Positions 1 to 7,308 of a stretch of 64,000 bases of DNA are shown piece by piece. Below the pieces are notes generated by a model. The model did no database searches. It was not told where the DNA came from and saw nothing but the letters and a program-made list of their open reading frames with translations. A program made the position numbers and the translations under genes. Position 1 is the first letter of the stretch. Every line of letters starts with the position of its first letter. This DNA comes from Herbaspirillum sp. RV1423 (GTDB lineage: Bacteria > Pseudomonadota > Gammaproteobacteria > Burkholderiales > Burkholderiaceae_D): the NCBI RefSeq assembly GCF_000577615.1, contig NZ_CBXX010000018.1:17610-81609 (forward strand), given 5' to 3'.

Positions 1-184
1 GGGCCAGGCCGGAGCGGCCATCGCCGTTGTTCGACGAGGTCGTATCCGACCTGGGAGGGTGACAGCGGTCGGGCGTAAGCGCGTAACGTTCGCCCCGGTC
101 TTGAGCTTGCGCTTGTACTTGCACGGCTTGTGCTGCGATCGCCCAGATCAGCGCGCATAGCAACGTCTTCATATGATGTCCCAT
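1..184 (-). CDS. Partial secreted protein next to tssJ (N-terminus only)
   Basis: I do not recognise this gene; only about 61 codons lie in the window. The start at 184 follows an AGGAAAA ribosome-binding site 15 bp after the tssJ stop, so it is probably cotranscribed with tssJ. The product begins MGHHMKTLLCALIWAIAAQA and continues VQVQAQAQD, a clear signal peptide with cleavage probably near residue 25, so the protein should reach the periplasm. After about residue 30 this frame becomes low in hydrophobic residues, while the frame shifted by one base reads AYARPLSPSQVGYDLVEQRR, which looks more protein-like. A frameshift near position 85 is therefore possible. Its place beside tssJ suggests a T6SS accessory protein, but that is inference. 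Confidence 0.45.
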   Translation of the reverse strand, partial: MGHHMKTLLCALIWAIAAQAVQVQAQAQDRGERYALTPDRCHPPRSDTTSSNNGDGRSGLA

Positions 185-198
185 GAAGTTTTCCTAAA

Positions 199-711
199 TT
201 AGCGGCTTGCCTGGTCCTGCATGCGAATGGTGTATTCCGAGATGGACAGCATCAGGTTGGGCTTGGAGAGCAGCGTCTTGCGATCGACCACGAGCCGCCA
301 CGTGCCGCCATCGGGCTTGCGAAAGAAGGCGACGACGCCCAGATATTGCGTCTCCTGGGATAAGGGCATGCTCAGGTGCGTTCCGGTGTTGGGGCTGACG
401 ATCTGGCTGTCCGCCGACAGCGCGTCATAGGCCAGGACTTCCTTGTCCTGATGATGAAGAGCGTCATAGGACGCTCTGTCAAAAGCTTCCCGCCTTCTCA
501 ACTGGTAGACGCGTATCACGACCGAGAGAGGTTTGCCGGTCCCGTTGGGATTGGCGGTGTTGTCAGTGACGATGCCGATGTGCAGCGTGTCTTGTTTTTT
601 GGGGAAGATGGTCCGATAGGCGTTGCCGGCGGCGTCGGACAGGGTTTGCATAGTGCTGCAACCGGTCAGCAGAGTGGTGAGATGAAGCGCAACAAGGCAT
701 CGAAGCAACAT
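199..711 (-). CDS. tssJ: Type VI secretion outer-membrane lipoprotein TssJ (VasD family)
   Basis: TssJ is the outer-membrane lipoprotein of the T6SS membrane complex, where it binds the periplasmic part of TssM. The 170-residue product begins with a lipoprotein signal ending in LLTGC (lipobox L-T-G-C, lipidated Cys at residue 18). The mature part carries family features: a KKQDTLHIGIVTDNTANPNGTGKPL strand region, then VVIRVYQLRRREAFDRASYDAL and a QYLGVVAFFRKPDGGTWRLVVD segment typical of the TssJ beta-sandwich. A GGAG ribosome-binding site lies just before the ATG at 711. A small secreted-protein gene follows 14 bp downstream. The rest of the T6SS cluster must lie beyond the left edge. Confidence 0.9.
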   Translation of the reverse strand: MLLRCLVALHLTTLLTGCSTMQTLSDAAGNAYRTIFPKKQDTLHIGIVTDNTANPNGTGKPLSVVIRVYQLRRREAFDRASYDALHHQDKEVLAYDALSADSQIVSPNTGTHLSMPLSQETQYLGVVAFFRKPDGGTWRLVVDRKTLLSKPNLMLSISEYTIRMQDQASR

Positions 712-1273
712 GAGTTCTCCAGGAACATGGCAGGGGAAGTAATCCGGCCTGGGCAGCTATTTGGGGGGCTCAGTTGAACATTTACCTTGTGTGAAATCAA
801 GGTAGATAAGGAGGACTGCGGAAATTTTCACAAACCGCAAAGAAAATTCGATTCACCTATAAACATAAGACGAACGGAGGCTGTGAGCTTGGCCATGTTT
901 TCGAGCGTGTCTGATTTTCTGCTCTGCCGGTCGCATTCAATATCGGAGATTCAAATACGCTTCATCCGACATTCAAGCGCGCTTTACCCTTACCGACGAG
1001 GCAATTGCCTCCGTCTCCGTCGCCGCCATCCTGATACCGGGGTTGTGGGAGTAAGCCTTGTTGTCGATGCCGGGATGCTGGCAGGAACATACGCCGCAGG
1101 TCAGGAGTTGCCGACAAGACAGCAAATGAAGCCCTTCGTGGACATGTTGCTCAGACAAAACTTGATCTGGAACAGGAAACTCGAAATTTGAATGAAAAAT
1201 AAGCTGATGCAATCAGGACAGGCGCTCTAGAATGAGTTCCGCACTTAAACGTTTCCCCTGTTCGGAGGGCATC
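712..1273. other. Intergenic region between tssJ and fnr
   Basis: This 562-base stretch separates divergent tssJ (-) and fnr (+). I see no convincing gene: the open frames at 787-1191 (+) and 973-1212 (-) lack ribosome-binding sites and recognisable motifs. Its A+T content is higher than its neighbours, as expected of a promoter region. It holds one FNR-like sequence at 787-800, listed separately. A second in-frame ATG for fnr at 1232 lies in this stretch but has no ribosome-binding site. Confidence 0.6.
787..800. promoter_or_regulatory. Weak FNR-box-like sequence
   Basis: TTGTGTGAAATCAA has a perfect right half (ATCAA) and a left half TTGTG that also resembles a CRP half-site. It lies 76 bp upstream of the tssJ start and about 470 bp upstream of fnr. 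No good -10 sits at the distance seen for the other FNR boxes on either strand, so function is doubtful. Confidence 0.3.
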
Positions 1274-2041
1274 ATGAACCAACTTGTACAATTGCAGCCG
1301 CCTCTCGCCATCAGCAATCTGTCGCCAAGAAGTTGCTCCGGATGCAGCATGCATCAGATCTGCCTGCCGATGGGGCTCGATGAATGCGACACCCAACGCC
1401 TGGACAAGATCATCGGACGACGGAAGATTGCGCGCGACACTCACCTCTATCGCATCGGCGACCGCTTCACCTCGCTGTATGCCGTGCGTGTCGGCCATTT
1501 CAAAAGCTACCAGGAAAATCTCGCGGGCGACCGCCAAATCACCGGTTTTCAGATGACCGGCGAACTGCTTGGCATGGATGCGATCAGCAGCCAGCGCTAC
1601 CAATGCGATGCCGTCGCGCTGGACGACAGCGAAGTCTGCGAAATTCCGTTCTTCATGCTGGAAAATTTATTCACGCAGATGCCCACGCTGCTGCGCCACT
1701 TCCATCGCGTCATGAGCCAGGAAATCACCAGCGAACAACGCGTGATCATGATTCTCGGGAACATGCGCGCCGAACAACGCTTCGCTGCGTTCCTGGTGAA
1801 CCTGTCGGTGCGCTATGCAACGCGCGGCTATTCGCCGACGCGCTTTCAATTGCGCATGACGCGGGAAGACATCGGCAACTATCTCGGCCTCACCATCGAA
1901 AGCATCAGCCGGATGATTGCCAAAATGCGCAAGGACGGACTGATCGAGGTGCAGCAGCGCAACGTCGAGGTGCTTGACCTGGCGAGCCTGACGAAACTGG
2001 CGGCAGGAGTGGACGCCGACGAAGCGCCCGTCCATCACTGA
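1274..2041 (+). CDS. fnr: FNR-type oxygen-sensing transcriptional regulator (Crp/Fnr family)
   Basis: This is a global anaerobic regulator whose [4Fe-4S] cluster holds it as a DNA-binding dimer without oxygen. From the start chosen here (CGGAGGG ribosome-binding site before ATG 1274; the ATG at 1232 has none) the protein has 255 residues. The N-terminal motif SCSGCSMHQIC gives Cys21, Cys24 and Cys30 (C-x2-C-x5-C), and VCEIPF gives the fourth ligand, Cys122. The cAMP-binding-like domain follows, then a C-terminal helix-turn-helix (LTREDIGNYLGLTIESISRMI run) with the E-x-x-S-R recognition helix expected to read TTGAT. Five strong FNR boxes lie within the next 20 kb, so this protein is the obvious local regulator. 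Paralogues elsewhere in the genome could share them. Confidence 0.93.
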   Translation: MNQLVQLQPPLAISNLSPRSCSGCSMHQICLPMGLDECDTQRLDKIIGRRKIARDTHLYRIGDRFTSLYAVRVGHFKSYQENLAGDRQITGFQMTGELLGMDAISSQRYQCDAVALDDSEVCEIPFFMLENLFTQMPTLLRHFHRVMSQEITSEQRVIMILGNMRAEQRFAAFLVNLSVRYATRGYSPTRFQLRMTREDIGNYLGLTIESISRMIAKMRKDGLIEVQQRNVEVLDLASLTKLAAGVDADEAPVHH

Positions 2042-2047
2042 AACGCC

Positions 2048-2068
2048 AGGCCGGAAGTCCGGCCTTTC
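2048..2068. terminator. Terminator hairpin between fnr and adh
   Basis: AGGCCGGA and TCCGGCCT form a GC-rich stem directly after the fnr stop, followed on the + strand by TTTCATCAT. It sits in the 28-bp gap between convergent fnr (+) and adh (-) and probably ends fnr transcription. Confidence 0.65.
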
Positions 2069-2069
2069 A

Positions 2070-3098
2070 TCATGAGAAATCCAGCACTACGCGCGACGGC
2101 ACATCCCCGCGCTGCAGGCGCTCGAAGACGTCATTGATCGCGGACAAGGGTTGCAATTCGATATCGGCCTTGACCTTGCCGGCGGCGGCGAACGCCAACG
2201 CTTCCGCCATGTCCTGGCGCGTGCCGACGAATGAACCCCGGATCGTGATGCAATTGGCGACGACGTCGAACAGCGGCGTCGGGAATTCTCCCGGCGGCAA
2301 ACCGACCAGAACGCAAGTGCCGCGCTTGCGCGTCATCGCGACGCCCTGATGGAATGCTCCCAGCGAAGGCGCCGTGATCAGGACGCCATGCGCGCCGCCT
2401 CCGGTGGCCGCTCTCATCTTCTCGATGGCGTCGGAATTTCTGGCGTTGACGAGCACTTCCGCGCCCAAGCGCCGGGCATGCTCCAGCTTGTTGTCGTCAA
2501 TGTCGATGGCGCATATGCGCAGTCCCATCGCTTTTCCGTATTGCACGGCCAGATGTCCCAGGCCGCCGATGCCGGATACCGCCAGCCATTCTCCCGGCTT
2601 CGCCTTGGTTTCCTTGATTCCCTTGTAGGAGGTGACGCCGGCGCAAATGATCGGCGCCGCTGCGCTTGCCGCCAGACCTGCGGGGATATGCGCGACGTAC
2701 TTCGGATCGGCCAGGATGTATTGGGCAAAGCCGCCGTTCTTGGTATAGCCGCCGAACTCCGCCGAGGCGCACACCGTCTCCCACGCCGCCAGGCAGTGCT
2801 CGCAGTGGCCGCACGCCGAATACAACCAGGGAACGCCGACGCGCTCGCCCAGCGTCACTTCGGTGACGCCCGGTCCGATCGCCGCCACCAGGCCGATGCC
2901 TTCATGCCCGGGCACAAAGGGCAAGGAAGGTTTGACCGGCCAGTCGCCATGCGCGGCATGCAGATCCGTATGGCATACCCCGCATGCTTCCGTTTTCACC
3001 AATATCTGGCCGGGTCCGGGAATCGGTAATGGAATGTCCCGGATCACCAGCGGCTGGCCGAAATGCTCGACCACTGCTGCTTGCATTGTGTTTGCCAT
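2070..3098 (-). CDS. adhP: Zinc-dependent alcohol dehydrogenase (AdhP-like, MDR superfamily)
   Basis: It should oxidise or reduce primary alcohols and aldehydes with NAD(H). The 342-residue length suits the bacterial AdhP class. Catalytic zinc ligands are visible in GVCHTD and PGHE. The structural-zinc loop CGHCEHC with a further Cys in AWETVC is complete, and the Rossmann motif is GIGGLG followed by the NAD-binding strand ending AIDIDDNK. The start at 3098 follows GAAGAGAG. It is the last gene of a usp-BON-adh unit reading away from the FNR box at 4367-4380, so expression under low oxygen, perhaps to re-oxidise NADH by reducing aldehydes, is likely but inferred. The substrate cannot be told from sequence. 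Confidence 0.88.
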   Translation of the reverse strand: MANTMQAAVVEHFGQPLVIRDIPLPIPGPGQILVKTEACGVCHTDLHAAHGDWPVKPSLPFVPGHEGIGLVAAIGPGVTEVTLGERVGVPWLYSACGHCEHCLAAWETVCASAEFGGYTKNGGFAQYILADPKYVAHIPAGLAASAAAPIICAGVTSYKGIKETKAKPGEWLAVSGIGGLGHLAVQYGKAMGLRICAIDIDDNKLEHARRLGAEVLVNARNSDAIEKMRAATGGGAHGVLITAPSLGAFHQGVAMTRKRGTCVLVGLPPGEFPTPLFDVVANCITIRGSFVGTRQDMAEALAFAAAGKVKADIELQPLSAINDVFERLQRGDVPSRVVLDFS

Positions 3099-3155
3099 GA
3101 ATGACTCTCTTCAAAGATGAAATGCAGGATGAAAATATACGGCTGCGAAAAACAA

Positions 3156-3806
3156 CTACACCACCACCAGTTTGTCGACCACGCGGGTAACGCCAGGTGT
3201 GCCGGCTGCGGCTTTGAGAGCCTCGCGTCGCTCCTCCAGAGAGGAAACGGAACCGTTGAGCGTGACCTGATCGCCGACGACGATGACTTCGATGGCCCTG
3301 ACCTCCTCATGCGCCCGGCGCTGCAATGCCGCCTCGATATGCACCTTGATGTCGTGCGTCGTCGCCGCCGGCTTCACCGCGATCTGGTTGCTGATGCCGA
3401 CGACGCCCAGCAGGCTGCGCAGCGCATCTTCCGCGGCCCTGCGCTGATACTGGTATTCGACGTCGCCGCTGAGCGTGATCCAGCCGTCCTCGACCATGAC
3501 CTTGATGCGATCCTTCGGCACCAGCGTATTCCATTCCAGTCCCTGGATTGCCGTCCTGGCGATATCGGCGTCGGTGCGCTGACTCGATCCAGGCAGGATG
3601 ACATCGATCTCGATGGCCACGCCTTTCACGCCTGCGACACGCTGCACGGCCTTCTCGGCGGCATATTTTTCCGCATAGCTGTTCAGGTTGCCGGTCAGGG
3701 TGACGATGCCGTTGCGCACCTCGACGCCGATTTCCGTATCGTCGACAGCGGACTCCCACGCCAATTCTTCCATGACGTCTTTTTTCAGTTGTTGGTCGGT
3801 TTTCAT
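3156..3806 (-). CDS. Triple BON-domain protein (OsmY-like, no signal peptide)
   Basis: The 216-residue protein consists of three consecutive BON domains (about residues 4-70, 78-146 and 148-216). Each repeats the pattern I-x-V-x-V-x-[DN]-G-x-[VI]-T-L-x-G, seen as VEVRNGIVTLTGN, VMVEDGWITLSGD and IVVGDQVTLNGS. BON domains are thought to bind phospholipid or stabilise envelopes, as in OsmY. Unlike OsmY this protein starts MKTDQQLKKDV and has no signal peptide, so it is probably cytoplasmic or membrane-peripheral. AGGAGATTCT precedes the start. It lies between usp and adh with gaps of about 60 bp, consistent with one operon. Its exact role is unknown. Confidence 0.85.
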   Translation of the reverse strand: MKTDQQLKKDVMEELAWESAVDDTEIGVEVRNGIVTLTGNLNSYAEKYAAEKAVQRVAGVKGVAIEIDVILPGSSQRTDADIARTAIQGLEWNTLVPKDRIKVMVEDGWITLSGDVEYQYQRRAAEDALRSLLGVVGISNQIAVKPAATTHDIKVHIEAALQRRAHEEVRAIEVIVVGDQVTLNGSVSSLEERREALKAAAGTPGVTRVVDKLVVV

Positions 3807-3869
3807 AGAATCTCCTGTTGATGGTGATGTTCAGTCGAATGAGCATGGCTTGACCATGCGATCTATTGC

Positions 3870-4304
3870 TTACTTGAAAACGAGGACGGGGATGGTGCTG
3901 TGCGCCAGCACCTTTTGCGTTTCGCTGCCGAGCAACAGCTTGTCCAGTCCTTTTCGCCCGTACGAGGCCATGACGATGGCATCGCAATGGAATTGCGTCG
4001 CGCACTTCAGAATCTCTTCGTAGGGATGCGTTCCCTTCACCGTATGGACCTCGCAGGGGACGCCGGCTTTCTTGGCATACTCCGCAATGACGTTGACGTT
4101 CTGGACCGATTGCTTGTAGACCTCTTCTTCAAGCGCGTTCAGATCGTAGGTGATGAGTACCGGTGTAACCAGATTGGAGAAAACCTCGGCTACGCACAAA
4201 CCCACGATCTTGCTGCCGTAGGAAGCGGCAAAATCGACGGTTGCGGCAATTGTTTTTCTGGAAAGCTCCGATCCGTCCGTCGCCAGTAATATCGTCTTGA
4301 ACAT
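3870..4304 (-). CDS. Universal stress protein, single UspA domain
   Basis: This 144-residue single-domain Usp protein begins MFKTILLATDGSELS, the usual beta1-loop with the conserved Asp. It ends with SYGRKGLDKLLLGSETQKVL, a G-x9-G-S nucleotide loop in which the first glycine of the canonical G-x2-G motif is replaced (MAS-Y-G). ATP binding is therefore likely but not certain. The start was set at 4304 because GGAGG lies 5 bp upstream; the frame stays open further upstream without another such site. It is the first gene of the leftward unit driven by the FNR box at 4367-4380. Proteins of this type support energy-stress survival in related bacteria (family knowledge). Confidence 0.88.
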   Translation of the reverse strand: MFKTILLATDGSELSRKTIAATVDFAASYGSKIVGLCVAEVFSNLVTPVLITYDLNALEEEVYKQSVQNVNVIAEYAKKAGVPCEVHTVKGTHPYEEILKCATQFHCDAIVMASYGRKGLDKLLLGSETQKVLAHSTIPVLVFK

Positions 4305-4338
4305 AGGGGCCTCCGCCAAAGTTGGTGTAATTGAGGCT

Positions 4339-4380
4339 ATCCTATTCCCCAAGCCCTGCCGACCGTTTGACCTGGATCAA
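4339..4380 (-). promoter_or_regulatory. FNR-dependent promoter for usp-BON-adh
   Basis: The FNR box TTGACCTGGATCAA (4367-4380) differs from TTGAT-N4-ATCAA at one base. On the minus strand the hexamer TAGGAT (4344 to 4339) is centred 32 bp away, the class II spacing (box near -41.5). The usp start is 35 bp further on. Confidence 0.85.
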
Positions 4381-4434
4381 AAGCCCCCGAACCAGCGTTC
4401 ATTTGGAATGATCGCCGTCCTAACGCGAGCGTAT

Positions 4435-4475
4435 TTGATATAGGTCAATCGCTCTCCCGCAACCGCGCCTAGCAT
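4435..4475 (+). promoter_or_regulatory. FNR-dependent promoter for the tandem usp gene
   Basis: The FNR box TTGATATAGGTCAA (4435-4448) has one mismatch. TAGCAT (4470-4475) is centred 31 bp downstream, fitting a class II promoter. It is back to back with the leftward box at 4367-4380, so two divergent FNR promoters share about 220 bp. Confidence 0.85.
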
Positions 4476-4522
4476 GGGGACCAGAACTCATTTCAGCAAT
4501 CGGAATTGTCAGGAGCGATGCC

Positions 4523-5371
4523 ATGCCGTACAGATCCATCTTGGTCCACGTCAGCAGTTCCCACGACCTTGAACAACGCGTGAAAGTGGCGGCCCGGCTG
4601 GCTTCCCGCGACCACGCGACGGTAATCGGCCTGGCGGTGACGGGCATATCGCGGTTCCTGTCCGGTTTGCCGGGCGAACCGGGATCTGCGCTGCTATCCC
4701 CGACGCCGCCCGCAGATGGCGGACATCACGACAAGCTGCGGCAGGAAATGACGATGGCGCTGGAACGCTTTGAAGTGCTCGCCCAGGAATATGGCGTGAA
4801 GACCCGGCAGGGCCTGCTGGTCGACGACGATGCCGCCACCGCGTTGAGCAACTACGGCAATGCCGCGGACCTCATCATTCTCGGCCGCAAGGAACTGACG
4901 CACGTCGAAAAAAAGGAAGAAAGCGATTTTGTCGAATATGTCACGCTCAATGCAGAGACCCCCGTCTTTACCGTCAACCAGAAGCCGTTCTTGTGGAAAC
5001 ACGCATTGATCGCCTGGAACAGTAGCGGCGCAGCGGCGCGCGCGGCGCGCAACGCCGTGCCGATCCTGCAGGACATGGGGCAGGTCAGCGTGGTCATTTT
5101 CGGCAGCGGCGCTGCGCCGGGCTCGGCGCTGACCGCATCCGAACATGATCTGAAAGAATGCCTGTCGTCCCTGCCCAAGAACGTCACCGTCATTCATCGT
5201 CCCGCCGTCGACAACATCGGGCAGGCATTGTTGACGCTGGTTGACGAAATCGATGCCGATTTGCTGGTGATGGGCTGCGTGGCGCATCCGCGATGGCGCG
5301 GCGCCTTGCTGGGCGGCACCACGGGCGTGGTGCTGGCGAACGCGGCGATTTCCCTCTTCATGTCGCGCTGA
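4523..5371 (+). CDS. Tandem-domain universal stress protein
   Basis: The protein has 282 residues, twice the single-domain length. The N-terminal Usp domain (about 1-150) starts MPYRSILVHVSSSHDLEQRV and the C-terminal one (about 155-282) starts WKHALIAWNSSGAAARA. The nucleotide loop of the second domain (MGCVAHPRWRGALLGGTTGVVL) is only partly conserved, so ATP binding is uncertain. This architecture matches the UspE-like double Usp proteins found in FNR/ANR regulons. AGGAGCGATGCC precedes the start. It has its own FNR promoter (4435-4475) and appears monocistronic, as phaC downstream has a separate FNR box. Confidence 0.88.
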   Translation: MPYRSILVHVSSSHDLEQRVKVAARLASRDHATVIGLAVTGISRFLSGLPGEPGSALLSPTPPADGGHHDKLRQEMTMALERFEVLAQEYGVKTRQGLLVDDDAATALSNYGNAADLIILGRKELTHVEKKEESDFVEYVTLNAETPVFTVNQKPFLWKHALIAWNSSGAAARAARNAVPILQDMGQVSVVIFGSGAAPGSALTASEHDLKECLSSLPKNVTVIHRPAVDNIGQALLTLVDEIDADLLVMGCVAHPRWRGALLGGTTGVVLANAAISLFMSR

Positions 5372-5417
5372 CCGGCGGGGTTGCCCTGCCTGCTTTCCGC
5401 GTCTTAAATCCGATGGC

Positions 5418-5458
5418 TTGATCTGCGTCAAGTCGATTTGCGCAGGCATTGCTACGCT
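5418..5458 (+). promoter_or_regulatory. FNR-dependent promoter for phaC-mgtA
   Basis: The FNR box TTGATCTGCGTCAA (5418-5431) has one mismatch to consensus. The -10-like TACGCT (5453-5458) is centred 31 bp downstream, again class II geometry. It lies 60 bp upstream of the phaC start. Confidence 0.85.
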
Positions 5459-5491
5459 AGAGCCTATTCATTATCTCCGCGAGAGTTGCCC

Positions 5492-7291
5492 ATGCGTGAC
5501 AAACCTTCCTTCGGCCAACATGGATTTGAACGTCTGGCCAGCGCCTGGCTGGCGCCGTTGACATACGACTATCCTGAACGCAGCAACGAATTCTCCCGGC
5601 TGGACCTCATGAGCGATGCCTGGCTCGGTCGCCTGACCGGCAACATCTCTCCCGCGGCCTTGACCAACGCCTATGCCGACTGGTTGATGCATCTGGCATT
5701 GTCGCCGTCCAAACGCGCCGTCCTGCTGGAAAAGGCATGGAAAAACTGCTGGCGCTGGACGATGTACTCCCTCAATTGCGCGTGCAAGGATGACCAGTCG
5801 CCTTCGGCGCTGTGCATTACGCCATTGCCGCAAGACCGCCGCTTCAGCGATCCGGCCTGGCAGGCATGGCCGTTCAATGCCATCTCCCAGGGCTTCCTGT
5901 TGCAACAGCAATGGTGGCATCGTGCGACGACGGGCGTGCGCGGCCTGTCGCAGCATCATGAGGACGTGGTGACGTTTACGGTGCGTCAGATCCTGGACAT
6001 GCTGGCGCCGTCCAATTTTCTGTTGACCAACCCGGTGGTGCAGCAGGCCACTCTGGACAACGGCGGCGGCAACCTGATCCAGGGCTGGCTCAACGCCGCG
6101 GCAGACTGGCGCCGCAGCGTCGCCGGCAGCCAGCCCGGCTCCGACGACAAGTTCGTCGTCGGCAAGGACGTCGCCGTCACGCCGGGGAAGGTCGTCTTCC
6201 ACAACAAGCTGATTGAACTGATCCAATACAGTCCGTCGACCAAGACGACCTACGCCCGGCCGCTGCTGTTCGTGCCGGCGTGGATCATGAAATATTACAT
6301 ACTGGACCTGTCGCCGCAGAATTCCCTCGTGAAATACCTGGTGGACCTCGGTTATACCGTCTTCATGGTTTCATGGAAGAATCCGCACGCCGAAGACCGC
6401 GAGCTGTCGATGGAAGACTATCGACGGCTTGGCGTCATGGAGGCAATCGACGCGGTCACCGCGCTGACCGGGGCGCCGCAGATCAACGCCGTCGGCTATT
6501 GCCTGGGCGGCACCCTGCTGTCGATTGCGGCGGCGACGATGGCGCGCGACGGCGATGACCGGCTTGCCAGCGTGAGCCTGTTTGCGGCGCAGGTGGATTT
6601 CCAGGAACCCGGCGAGCTGTCGCTGTTCATCGACGAGAGCCAGGTCAGTTTCCTGGAAGCCGTCATGTGGGAACAAGGATATCTCGATACCAAGCAGATG
6701 GCCGGCGCATTCCAGCTCTTGCGTTCCAACGATCTGATCTGGTCGCGCCGGCTCAACCAATACCTGCTCGGCCTGCCCGAACAGCAGAACGATCTGATGG
6801 CCTGGAATGCCGACGCCACGCGCATGCCGTATCGCATGCATTCCGAATACCTGCGCCAGCTTTTCCTGCACAACGATCTGGCCGAAGGACGCTATCTGAC
6901 CGATGGAAAACCCATCAGCCTGGGCGACATCCACGTTCCCGTCTTTGCGGTCGGCACGGTGACCGACCACGTGGCGCCGTGGCGTTCGGTATTCAAGATT
7001 CACCGGCTGTCGGACACCAAGGTGACATTCCTGCTCACTTCCGGCGGCCACAACGCCGGGGTCGTGTCGCCTCCCGGTCATCCGCATCGCAGCTACCAGA
7101 TCGCGACCCACTCCGACAGGGAACCTGCCATCGATGCCGATACCTGGCAGCAGACCGTCGCGCACCATGAAGGCTCATGGTGGCCGGCTTGGGAAGCCTG
7201 GCTGCGCGGACGTTCCGGCAAGCGGGTGGCGCCGCCGTCGATGCCGGCGCACAAGAGCGCGGCGCCCGGCAAGTACGTGTTGCAGCCCTGA
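5492..7291 (+). CDS. phaC: Class I polyhydroxyalkanoate synthase PhaC
   Basis: It polymerises (R)-3-hydroxyacyl-CoA into PHA on granules in the cytoplasm. The 599-residue length fits class I. The N-terminal PhaC_N region holds AAADWRRSVAGSQPGSDDKFVVGKD-type sequence, and the alpha/beta-hydrolase core has the synthase box GYCLGG with nucleophile Cys337. The catalytic Asp is in VTDHVAPW and the His in SGGHNAGVVSPPGH. The ATG at 5492 is preferred; an in-frame ATG at 5438 lies upstream of the predicted -10 of its FNR promoter. The mgtA-like gene follows 17 bp downstream. phaB and a phasin sit 14 kb away under another FNR box, but no phaA is nearby. This may be an extra synthase for low oxygen, distinct from a standard phaCAB operon (inference). 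Confidence 0.92.
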   Translation: MRDKPSFGQHGFERLASAWLAPLTYDYPERSNEFSRLDLMSDAWLGRLTGNISPAALTNAYADWLMHLALSPSKRAVLLEKAWKNCWRWTMYSLNCACKDDQSPSALCITPLPQDRRFSDPAWQAWPFNAISQGFLLQQQWWHRATTGVRGLSQHHEDVVTFTVRQILDMLAPSNFLLTNPVVQQATLDNGGGNLIQGWLNAAADWRRSVAGSQPGSDDKFVVGKDVAVTPGKVVFHNKLIELIQYSPSTKTTYARPLLFVPAWIMKYYILDLSPQNSLVKYLVDLGYTVFMVSWKNPHAEDRELSMEDYRRLGVMEAIDAVTALTGAPQINAVGYCLGGTLLSIAAATMARDGDDRLASVSLFAAQVDFQEPGELSLFIDESQVSFLEAVMWEQGYLDTKQMAGAFQLLRSNDLIWSRRLNQYLLGLPEQQNDLMAWNADATRMPYRMHSEYLRQLFLHNDLAEGRYLTDGKPISLGDIHVPVFAVGTVTDHVAPWRSVFKIHRLSDTKVTFLLTSGGHNAGVVSPPGHPHRSYQIATHSDREPAIDADTWQQTVAHHEGSWWPAWEAWLRGRSGKRVAPPSMPAHKSAAPGKYVLQP

Positions 7292-7308
7292 AGCGAAAGA
7301 CAGCCGCG

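Noticed and set aside
787..1191. 134-codon open frame on + before fnr, and a 79-codon one on - (973-1212)
   Set aside because: Neither has a ribosome-binding site, recognisable motif or hydrophobic pattern. Both lie in the A+T-rich promoter region between divergent genes.
3820..3833. FNR-like half site TTGATGGTGATG upstream of the BON gene
   Set aside because: Only the left half matches; the right half ATGTT does not. The gene is already covered by the operon promoter at 4367-4380.
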